This document shows positions 24,815-36,400 of a stretch of 64,000 nucleotides of DNA, one piece after another (within the stretch, counting starts at the first letter, position 1; every line of letters starts with the position of its first letter). Both the position numbers and the translations under genes were made by a program. This stretch comes from Sthenelais limicola (Eukaryota; Annelida; Polychaeta; Phyllodocida; Sigalionidae): assembly GCA_942159475.1 (NCBI GenBank), contig OW804097.1:56254986-56318985 (forward strand), read 5' to 3'. Under the pieces are notes generated by a model. That model saw nothing but the letters and a program-made list of their open reading frames with translations. It was not told where the DNA came from and ran no database searches.

Positions 24815-25100
24815 GGGACACAGAACATTAGAGACAGAGAGAGGGACAGAGAAAGGGAGGGAGAGACAAAAACATAGAAGGGGACAGAGAAGAGGAAAGA
24901 GAGACAGGGACAGAGAGACAGAGAAGAGGAGATAGATAGAGAGACAGAGAGATAGGGACGGGACAGAGATTCCGAGAAAGGGATATGGATAGAGACAGAG
25001 AGTCAAGGACAGAGAGACAGTGAAAGAGATACATAGAAAGGGACAGAGAGGCAGAGAAAGGGACAGAGAGACAAAGGGTCACAGAGACAAAGACCGCTGT
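24815..25100. repeat. Purine-rich minisatellite (GGGACAGAGAGACAGAGAAA)
   Basis: About 285 bases built from variants of a short unit such as 'gggacagagagacagagaaa'. The minus-strand frames over it give Leu/Ser/Cys/Val strings produced by the repeat. A shorter relative lies at 24258-24312. Confidence 0.85.
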
Positions 25101-27505
25101 TGTGTTATATTTTTGTTATTGAAACTAAAAAGGTTCGACTGATGTTCATGAGGCCCCCTAGTATATAAATTGCATTCGAACTCAAGAAGTACCTGACCCC
25201 CCCCCCCTTTCTCTCTCACACACACTGTCCTGTTAGGCCCCTCCCTCCTGCAAGGTTATGCATGGGATCACACCTGACGTGACGTCTGGAAATGACAGTG
25301 ATGAAGGACGAATATATACCATCGCCACACTAACACTGTCAGAATCACCCAAGTGTAACCACCTCATGGTACGCACTTTGCACTCATGAAATAACATTAA
25401 TGTACTTGTCAATTGCAGTCCCCTACCCCAGGGGTAATAGGAGATGTCCAGGACTGGAATTTGGGGAAATATGAGGAAATCCCTGATCCCCCAGGGCAAT
25501 TTTTTTATGTTTATTTTAAAAGATAACTAATACAGCCAACACAACTGTATCTTGAGTGACATTCCCCACTCTGGGCCCCCTCCGTTGCCATTGGGGGTGG
25601 CAATTTTCTTGGACATCCCCTACCATCCCTCATTAGCCCAAGGGGTGTGGTGTGTGTGTTGGGGTGGGGTGGGGGGTGCAACTACAGGTGAAAAAGTTCA
25701 TGATCATGTGTTGCAACATGCATATAATTCTTATTCACGATTATACATCCCCTTCTGCACACACACCATATAGCGACATTTCTAGGTCTGTCTTAGTCTG
25801 TTTAATCTCAGGTTCCCGCAACTGGTACTAAGACTTCTAAATATAGCAGATGATTTCCGACTCGATGGGAACACTGGTTCCAACATTGATAATACCCATA
25901 TATATCTATATAACTCCCATAGACTGTATTCCTAGTTGGCTAGACGTGTTCTGATTTAACCTAAAATCTGACAATCAAAAACCTTGCTCAGGTGGACATT
26001 CTACATTCCTACCCTCAGTGTAAAATCATAAAGGATTAGTCGAAAGTGAACTTTTATTTGTATAAGAATGGAATACATGTGTTTCGTCTGTGTTCAAAAA
26101 GTAACATAAGCTCTATCCACAATACACTGCCCCTCACAGTCACTGGTCGTATAAAGAAACGATGCCAACACTGTAAGTCGTCCTAATCGACTCGACTGTG
26201 ACTTTGTCTGGGATTATTGGGATTAAAAGTTTCGTTATTATTTTATATGCTTTTTTGCAACGTGAAGACTATATATGAGGCATATTAAAGTTATCTATAT
26301 TGATATAATCATATGAATATCATTGCATATAGCATTGATATTGGGGCTCTACATGTTACACTGAATGTAAAATTCTACTCGCAGCAATAGCATCTATTTT
26401 CAAACAACTGTAACCCTTTAATGTGTGAAATTAATTTATTTGTATTATTTTGACCTATCTTTCAATATAACATCGGTAGGATGAGTTTTTATGTTGAATA
26501 TCTTCAATTGATTAATATTCTCCCTGATGATCAGTAGTTAATCTGGAACAATTTAACACACAACATATCGTATACCAGCAAGAGGCTTGACCTTGAGCTG
26601 AGATATTATGCCTATTGTGAGTAATAACGTTTTTATGTGCACGAATAATCTATGTCAAAGATCCTCCTCCAAGCAACGAGGGATCTACTTCAAAGTCAAT
26701 TAAATGTAACTCATAATAAACCTTTCAAAAAAACAAAAAAACAAAAACACACAACATACCAGCTTACATATCAAGCTAGTATATTTTATTTATCCTGCCT
26801 CTCGATTAATAAAATCTCGTTTGTAATTTATTGGTAAAATCATTAGAATAATTATTCATTTTATTCATAAACTCATGTCGTGTTAGTAACGTTATACACA
26901 TTTACTAAAGATTATTTCATATTTTTGTTTGCCTTCATTTTTCGCCGCTGCTGGCATGTCTCTATTTTTTGTGATCATTCCGAACTCGTAGAGCCGTAAT
27001 ATACAACATATAAATAGAGTTGATTATAGATAAGTGAAGCTAAATATATCATATGTATGTCTGTGAACTGGGGCATAGCAATGCACAGACATACTTCATT
27101 TTAGGGAAAAGGGAGCAAAAGCATGGGGGTCACGTTCACTTTAAAGTCTGGTTCTTTTGTTTTTCTTTTTTTCAGCATATGGATATACAGCCATAATGTG
27201 TTGAAGGGTCTACTAGGTTCACGGAGTACTACTCGTTTTAGTGGGTCCATGATCTTCCACATAGGGTTCTTATGCGTATCATTAATAAGAAAAAGGAGGG
27301 TAACAGAGTGCAGGTGATAGTGGTTAGTTAGTAGAAAAGTGAAAAATGGTAGGGTTTTTAAATGGAGGTGTGTTAGATAGGGTTGTGGTGGCTGAAAGGT
27401 ATATATATATATACAGATATAATGTTCACGTGAAGGTGTGGAGGTGATGTCTTAATACTTTTTTCGTTTTGTTTGGAGGAATGGAGAGTACAGTATAGCT
27501 CAGAG
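25101..27505. other. Gene-free intergenic stretch
   Basis: I see no supportable exon. There is a weak inverted relation between 25420-25500 and 25560-25640 ('ggacatcycctaycatt', 'ccaaggggt') that suggests another decayed element. Confidence 0.45.
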
Positions 27506-27518
27506 TATAGCTCAGATT

Positions 27519-27681
27519 AGAGATACCTCTAAACTGAGGGAAAAACTCACCCTCCAAGTCTCAAAATGCCATTTATATACCATTAGAATCGCATTAGGAC
27601 ACCTACTTCCGTGCCAGGAAAGTCATTAGCACGGTAGGTGTCCAATCAATGACATACCATTCTCATCTGATCTGAGAGGCT
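27519..27681 (+). repeat. Dispersed ~165-180 bp repeat, copy 1
   Basis: Homologous to the reverse complement of 29364-29546. Shared words are 'caaaatgccatt', 'ccaggaaagycattagc' and 'cataccattctsatctgatc'. It contains its own hairpin around the paired words 'gacacctac' and 'gtaggtgtc'. Confidence 0.7.
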
Positions 27682-27689
27682 CTGAGTAT

Positions 27690-29360
27690 TGACTGAGAAC
27701 TTCTTATGGCAGTTGTGTGTTACCGTCGTATGCTACAATTTGCATTTTTATAAAAGCGACAAAACAAATTAAGGTGAAATTTACTATTAGTTTTATGTTT
27801 TATTTATAGCCAGTTAAATAGAAAATCTAGATGTGAAACACGCCCATTTTTAAAGAATACTAATATAACAGAAATATATTAATTATATATATTTATTGCA
27901 TGCACAATTTATTTCGTTAACAAAGAAAAACTTGGGTTGAATTAATAATAGCTTGAGAACTTGTGACTGGAAAAATGCAAAAATCTTTAATTCGTTTATA
28001 AATATATGCCTGACTGTCAGTGACTCAACTCCACACTGTAACTAAAATTATATTGATATTTGTAGCGTGTACAGCCCATGCCTTCTTTGCATGCATATCA
28101 AAATACATAGGAAAGGTGCTATTTCCTTCGACTAGAGAGTGGAGTCATATAAATACATGTATATACTGACGATAATTTGCATAAGGGAGAGGCTGGCCCA
28201 TTCCAATCCTGAAGAATGGTAGGAATGGACATAGTCCCACCGATCATGACAATTCAATATACAAATTATTTCCTAATGTACCTATAACTGCTGATAGCCA
28301 CCTCAGGTCCCTACCCTTCCCCCTCCCCTGGCAAAATTCCTGGAACCACCCAAGAATGAAAATTTGCAGTGGCCTACGTGCCCCTGGTCATGCACACCTT
28401 ACTATATATATATATGAATATGAATATATAACAAATTGTAATAACATTTCTTGGACTTTTCCCATTTATATTGCTGTCATGCCAAGTGTCATGAACGAAT
28501 GTAAGTAATGGTTAATATTCGTTCTGTATCGGTGAAAAGTTGGGAAATGATTGGATCAGTTCATCCGTGAAGCTTTTGTCTGTTCATTTCAATGCAAAAG
28601 AAGTGAGAAACGTTTTCCATCTCTTTCTCCAATGAAACACGTCCGGGAGAACAAAACAAGAATTCATTTCCACAGCCAAATCTTAAACGGTTTCTGACAT
28701 CCAAGAATTTTCGAATTGGCGAAGTTTTTAGGCCAAGGTTAAGAGCCTTTAACTACTTCACATTTTATAGCCATCTATTTGACCCCCATAATTCACTTTA
28801 CTCGGAATTGGGGGAATAACATGAGTCTGGTTGAAATAATCAAACGGTATGCAAGGTCAACCGGAGCATCCCCTGCTAAGCTAAACCTAAACGAAATTAA
28901 CTCGCCTTTAGTTTTAAATAATATTTATGATATATAAAAAAACTTCGATAATCCAACAAATATTTTGAACCAATACAAAGTCAAATATACTCAGATATTC
29001 TCATTATTTATCATGATCTAGTCTACGTTGTCAGAATTAAGTAAATGTAGATCTGCCGTTTGTACATTTTCTGACGACTTCACCGATTTCAATAAGATGA
29101 GAGAAGCTTTGGTACGAAGATTAGTTGCAATTTGTGTTTATCAAGATGTATTACTATAGTCTCACTTATATAGAAAAACAGAATGTTGTTTATAGAAGTG
29201 TGGCATATGGGCGTGGTTGGTTTATATATTTATAACTGCGTGATTAATAACCTGCGAACATTTAAGTTTGAATTACTGTTGTAGTTGTTGTTGTGAAATA
29301 CATTTACACGAAATTCCCATTATTGTAGGCATATTGGTGTTCTTCTACGTCTAATTTCAT
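27690..29360. other. Gene-free intergenic stretch
   Basis: AT-rich sequence without exons. Near 29070 a single end ('gtacattttctgacgac') of the 'cagaaaatgtaca' MITE family is present without a partner that I could identify. Confidence 0.45.
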
Positions 29361-29363
29361 ATG

Positions 29364-29546
29364 CAGTCTAGGCTCACATCCTTCCAGATCAGATCAGAAT
29401 GGTATGGTAGTGATGGGTCTGCGCTAATGGCTTTCCTGCCCTGTAGTAGGCGTCCTATAATGGAATTATAATGGCATTTTGCGGTTTTGGAAGGAGAGGT
29501 TTTCCCGTTATTTGGAGAGACCCTCTCAACTCTCAGCCTAGACTGT
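29364..29546 (-). mobile_element. Dispersed ~180 bp repeat, copy 2, with short inverted ends
   Basis: It begins 'cagtctaggct' and ends 'agcctagactg', so this copy keeps 11 bp inverted ends, and its body is inverted relative to 27519-27681. This suggests a small MITE. Confidence 0.65.
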
Positions 29547-30109
29547 ATGTTGTTTGCAGAATGATGCTAAATGATGTGGAATGTAAAACTAGTTTTACTA
29601 GACATCTATACACTGGAGATGTACCCGTCTTATTCATTAGCCTTTAGAAATAATCAAAGTTTCCAATTTAATTGTTTTCCCATGATTTAGCGCTGTAGAA
29701 CTTCTTGTACACATTATTCTTGGAGATTGAAGGACAAGGATGATACATAAAATAATGCTGTGATCTATATTTTAATGATGCTAGATTATTTATTTTGCTA
29801 CAGGTTACAAAATTGGTTATACACATCCGATTAGATCAAATCAGTACAGCATACACTTCTCCATAACATATACTTCTCAACTATATCGGACAGTCTGATA
29901 TTCTTTGCCTCCGTATATTAATCAAATAGTTAATACATGGACACCATCTCAAAAACTCTTAATAATATGCTATAGCTACTATATGAATTTACAAGGTGAT
30001 GGTGTCACTGAGTAACAACGTATTACATACTTTCCCTCTATTGTCAGTATATTGTCATTCCATTAGTTTGTGAATCTAATGTTAGTTTGCTTTGTGTTGA
30101 TGAAATGTC

Positions 30110-30225
30110 ATACAGTAATTCAATGACAGCTTATCGTAGTAAACGCATGGCGACGGATGAAAATTTCTGTTTTGTCCGAAATGCGTTATCTGTCTAATAT
30201 TCTTTTAACTATCAATGTCAAATCT
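30110..30225 (+). repeat. Possible Penelope-like tail with degenerate hammerhead-like core
   Basis: The words 'cggatgaaaat' and 'gtccgaaatgcg' are arranged like the GATGA...GAAA core found in the terminal repeats of Penelope-like elements. Here the canonical CTGATGA has become CGGATGA, so no activity is expected. It is followed by ATCAA repeats at 30235-30260. Confidence 0.3.
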
Positions 30226-30430
30226 CTTCAGCCTAATAAATCAAATCAAATCAAATCATAATTTGTGTTAGTAATTACTATATTACTATAGATGCAGGTG
30301 AAGGAAACTGGAGTCTACATATGGCGCGTAGGCCCGTGAACTATTGTTCCATGAAGCAGATTTTCTGGCCGCGGCAATGGACAAGGGCTGACCCAATAAC
30401 AGCCCATCAATTTGCACTTATTTGGCCAAC

Positions 30431-33400
30431 TCAGCGTTCTTCTACTCCAATCCAGATGCCTTTATCTGCCACCATAAACTTCCGCGATGACCACTCCAAT
30501 CGGTCCTGCAAATTACAGTGAAGTAATACATATATAACAATATCATTTATGGTGTGAATAGACACCAATCCCAACATTCAATATTACACATGAGCTTAGG
30601 GATTGCAGTAAGTGAGCGTAGTAGGTGAGCGAAATCGCGTAGCCCAATTGTAACATGGAACTTGGAGGCTTTGATCCTAAGATCTAGAATGAATGTTTAT
30701 TGTAGTCTAAGCATACAGGTGGGTGTTTGGTCCACGTGGCTATTACTGATTGGTTGAATATTAACTAGGTAAGGGTGCTACCTGAGCCTTCACATGCTAC
30801 CGTTATTATTGCAATAAGTTCCCGGGTAATGATGCCTTATGGATAATGGACCTACTTAATGCGTACTTAATTAGGCTAATAAATGTAATGATAATAATTA
30901 ATGATAATTATAGGTCATAAAGTGGTTACCCAATGTTACGTCACTATTGCGTAACATGATGTAACAGATCACCCAAGGATAACTTTAATTATACATTTCC
31001 CGATGTTTACGGCAAAAAAAAAGTAGTGAAAATTCACTGGGAATTAACGGTGAGTGTAGTGGGTAATACACAGTCCTTATTACCCGCTGTATTGATTGGG
31101 GTATTGTATTCCATATTACCCACTAGAAAGGTATGATAAATAGACAAACTTGCCCGAAGCCGATCCCTATACTTCCATATTACATGTGGGCATAGCGAAC
31201 GAAATCACATTTATAACCTAAGGGTAATATGGAACTTGGAGACCACCTAAGGGCAATTTTGTTTTCATTATACGTTTTCCAATATTTAGAGCGAAAGAAT
31301 AGTCAAGATTCGAAATTAATGGCGAGTGTAGTGGGTAATACAAGGCTTTATTATATCCACTCTTTGTAGTATACTCCAATGTTGTAGCCAATGGCATTTC
31401 ATATTACCCGCCAGAAAGGTATGATAAAGTACTTTATTTACTGTACCTGTGTGTTGTTACACCTGACCAGTTTATGGGTGTGAAGTAACATGGCTACTGC
31501 AGCCTTGATCTCGTACACAGCCTGTCTCATGCCTACACAGTTACGGGGGCCCAGGCCAAACGGTATGTAGTGCGCAGGGTGCATGGCCTGCTTCTTTTCT
31601 GGTGCGAATCTAGAGTGGCAGCAAGTTATTTATGTCATATTTTCTCCAGTAGCAGATTTAGAGGAGCGAGGAGCATGCACCGATAAAAGGTAAGAAGAAG
31701 GACTTCAAGTATTTAACATCCCCAATGCTCAGACAATGTATGTTCATGCATGTTTGTTTTGATTTAGAGGACTTTCACACTTCTAATATATTATGATTTC
31801 GTGCTTTGTTTATTATCATATCATTAAGTAATTTTTTAAAACCTAAATATGTAACAGTTGATAATAATACTGATACAAACTATGTTCAATTGTTTAATAC
31901 AGGTCTGTGTTGCTACTTTGCCACATTTAACAGGTGTACATGTGCATAAACCTAAGCATACTACAGTGTCTACTTTATATTCAACAAGGTGGTGCCACAG
32001 GAGGGGAACCGAATCTGTCTGTCTTTCCTCTCCCTCTTACACTAATTACTAATTACTATTACTCATGCACCGCTCCTTTCCTTCTATAGTAGTAGCACTG
32101 CACCTCATGGACAATGCTAGGTAATAGTCCCTGTTAGCCTTGTATATCCTTTTCACTAATGGCTGTCTAAATAGGTTAAATACAAACAATACAAAAATGT
32201 AGGACTAGCAGACAAATGGGTTTTCTGCAGAGAACGATTTCAAAATATGATACTGAGAAGACACCTCTTGTACATATCAACTGTATGGGGCAATATACTA
32301 CCATTTATTGTCATAGTGATAACATTATTAATAATTTTAGAACAATGATTATTAATAATAATGTTATGAATGTCAGTTATAATGTCACTGAAATGATAAA
32401 GTGTTAGAGGGCGTTATATACCAACCTGTCAGGATTGAACTTGTAAGGATCAGGCCATATCTCAGGGTCCAGACTCATGGCTAAGAGGGAGAATGATATG
32501 TAGGCTCCTTTGTCTATCTTTACCCCACAGACTTCTACATCCTCAGTGGCTTTACGCTCAGTCCTATAGTGTTGGAGGTGAAGAGGATAAATTACATAAT
32601 GGTAATTATTCTATCTTTCTTTCTGCCTGTCTTTCCTCTCTCTCTCTCTCTTGCTCGCTGGCCTCTCCCTCTACCCACTCCCACAGGCAGAAAACCTGTC
32701 TTTCTCGTGATTTTAGAACAATGACCAATTATAGAGGTGTAAGTTGGGCTAGGCCAAAAACAAATATAGGTGTGTTTCCGATTTATCTGGCTGAAAACTA
32801 GGTAGGGAGGTGGTAACTTTGTTTTTCAATTTCTTTTTTATGAAAGTGAAACCAACTCCCAGGAACTGAAAAAAATGTCTATTTATAACAATAATTGTTT
32901 TAAGCATGGGAAATGTGCTTTTTGACAGTTTTGGGTTAGGAAAACCCGTTTTCCTGCTTTCATAAGCTTTTTTGTCAAAAAATCCAAAAAAAGTAAGATA
33001 TGGTAAAAAAATAATCAAGTATGGTCAAAAAATTTGTAGGTAGGGGAAGGTTTTTCTAGGGAGGGGGGGGGGGGTAAATCGGAAACTCACCTATTTTTTG
33101 TTTGGCCCTATTCAAAATTAGACAAATAGGGTACCTGAACCTCGGGGTTGTTGCATAACAAACCCTTACCTAATATTTTCGTTCTTTAGCCTCGTTTCAT
33201 TGCTAGGCAGCTTGCAAGGAACTTTTAGGGCAAGGATTTGCTATATAAATAAAGCTAGTTTTCATTTTTACAGTAGGAATTTCCAAGTTCCCCTTACCTA
33301 AAATTAACGGGGTACAGTCTGAATATTTCAGTGGTGCACTGATCCAAAAATGGCATTTTAGACATCAGGGTATCGAAACATATGTCCTCCTGCAAACAGG

Positions 33401-36400
33401 GATAAGCAGTGTTATTCTTCTTATAAGCATAAATACTCATAGTATATGTCCTGGGGTGATCTTTATACTGGAATAATGCACGATGAGTCAGGAGTGGCCA
33501 GAAACCTAGCAGGGTGCAAGGTTTATTTCACCATAATAAATACAATTACAATAATAGTCAAGAATAAATAGAAAAATTTTTTTCCACAAGGAATATACCT
33601 CCGCTCAGTGCGGATACAGGAGGAGAAGTGTATAAGAAGGGTTGGGAGTGGGACGTCATAATGATATTGGAATTATCTTGTCGCACAACCTTTATGACGT
33701 CATAAGTGGGCGTGGCGTGGATAGGGGATCACCGGGAATATCTCCATCGATGGGTCGATTACATATATGTCCTGGGGTGATCTTGATACTGGAATAATGC
33801 ACGATGAGTCAGGAGTGGCCAGAAACCTAGCAGGGTGCAAGGTTTATTTCACCAAAGGCCAAACAGACGAAGAGAAAAATTTCCAGTTAAATATTATTCA
33901 ATGCAGTAACCACACGTTTTTCCGACTCTTCCTGGTCAGATGAAGAAGGTATTATATAAGAATTCACAATATCTGATTTCCAGTTCCCTCTGATTTTTAT
34001 TTGGGCAGTGGGCACGCCCAAAGAAGATAGGAAACTAGCTCCTCCCCTACGGAGAGAGTGTGAAGTAATGGGAAGATTCACATTTGCCCTGACAATAATA
34101 TCCGATAAATGGGCTGATAAGTGTTCATAGTTGAAACTGAGGTGTTCAGGGCAAGAGAACAGTTGGGCGTGAGCTGGAAGTCTAGTCGACAGAAGCTTTT
34201 TTACCCAATATACAGCACATAAGGGTTTAGCACAGGCTGGATATAAGGTGATGTAGAAGGGGGCGTCAGAAGTCTTTGACGACGGTACCCTGACCCTACA
34301 CACAAGGCCAGAAAATGTAATATCCTGGCGTTTAAGGGTATGGGGAGAGTCCACGATATGCCCCACTCTAAGTAGTGTCCTGAACATAAAAATATACGCC
34401 GACCAACATAACAAATGTAGAGATGACGACGAATCCAAATGACGATACATATTCATAAGTATCTGTGGTGTAACTGGTGGAGCTGGTGAAGACGACGAGC
34501 CAGACTGGGCGTTAATTCCCCTTAACACAGCTTTAATGCTCGGGTGAGATAAAGCCGGGACGTCCAAGTCCAAGAGTCTGGCGTGAGAAATAACACCAGA
34601 AACATAAGTCGATACAGAAGAATGCTTCATATAGGAGGCGAGATAAGCAGCAAAAGCACATAGTTTACTAGGTGTGATGGGCGTGAGGGGCGTAGAATGA
34701 TCCTGGGTGAACTTGTCAAACAAACGCCATTGCCTCTCACGTTGCTGCCTAGTGGCTGGAGCCAGTGAACGATTCTTTAGCTGATTCACTTGTTCCTTCC
34801 ACTTCGCCAACCCTACAATATTTCGAAGAAAAACAGCATAAACCAGTGTCTACAAGCACATCAGGCACAGAATCACTTTCATTTAAATAAGGAAGCCTAG
34901 AGAGGGCGTCAGCCACCACATTCGAGTCAGTTTTGATGTATCTTGGCTTCAAAGTTATGTTAAAAATGAAACAGGTCCAATATAATTCGTATAGCCATTG
35001 CATACACTGGGTACTGGTGCTTGTTCCATTCTTCAGCATTGCAATGACTTGGGTGTTGTCAATATAACAAATAACTACAGAATTCTTGAACAAGTGAGCC
35101 CATCGTTTAACACCAATAACAACTGGATAGAGCTCCTGAATGTTGATGTTTGTTGCAAGTTCACTCTCCTCTGGGGTAGGATAAATATGGTTAGAAAAAA
35201 TGGAGACAGCAGGCATATTATATTCGTTCCAAGGTCCAGCTGCCCAGTCACCACCCAGAAATACACCAAAACCTCTTGAAGAAGAGTCTGATATCATAGG
35301 CAAACCATATTCAGGTTTATTTATCATGCTGACACCATTAAAGATTTTTGAGAAAGCCAACCACCACATGATATCTTTGCGAGCTTCATAGCTGATGGTA
35401 ATCCTCTTCAAATGTTTAATTATCATTGCTTTGTACAAGTCAAAGAACCTCCTACAAAAGGTTCTGCCTCCTTTGAACACAGTGGCACAATGTGAGATAT
35501 ACCCACAAAACTTTTCTAATTGATTCTTGGAGAAATATTTCATATCTTTCACTTCCTCGATGAGGGTACATAATTTCTCTACCTTCCCTTGTGGGAGAGA
35601 AACAGTCATATTCACAGAATCGATGCAAAATCCAAGGTATGTAGAATTGGTAGAAGGGGAAGTAACCTTTTTCCACGCCACATGGAAGCCCAGAAATCTC
35701 AAGGCACATATGATAATATCACGGTTTTTTGTACAGGTAGAGTAGTCAATATCACACACAAAAAAATCATCCAAATAATTGATGACAGGGAATTTAAAGA
35801 GTACATTCATACATGTTGCAAAAAAGTTGGAAACATGGTTAAATATACAAGGGCCAGTACGCAGACCGAAACATAAACGATTGTCTACAAATACAGTGTC
35901 AACACCAGATAAATTCCATTTAAAACCACAATATTTTCTATGCTCAGGGTTAATAGGTATAGCTCTGTAAGCTGACTTGATGTCCACGACTGACATGTAG
36001 GAGCCCTCTTGTACGAGATTTATCGCATCGTCCACGGACTTGTACGAAAATTCAGTCACTAACGACGAACAATGGTCATTGACAGACACGCCCAAAGGTC
36101 TGCTACAGTCTGTGATGGGGCGTATACCACCGTCTGGCTTAGGCACTGCTCCCAGGGCGTGAATACACGTGGGGTCGTCCTCAGCTATAGACACAAACCC
36201 TTCACACAATTCATGAGAAATAATATCATCCATTTTACGTTTAGAAACATCGTCTAAAATAGAACTATAATTCTCACATACATATGGCTTTACATCAGTA
36301 TCAACTACATCAAATCCATCTACAATACCATAAAAAACATCGATATAATTCGCAGTATCAGCATCACATAGACAGAACAATAAATATGCGAACCTACAAG

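Noticed and set aside
24803..25082. Leu/Ser/Cys-rich open frames on the minus strand that look hydrophobic
   Set aside because: They are translations of the GGGACAGAGAGACAG minisatellite, not membrane proteins.
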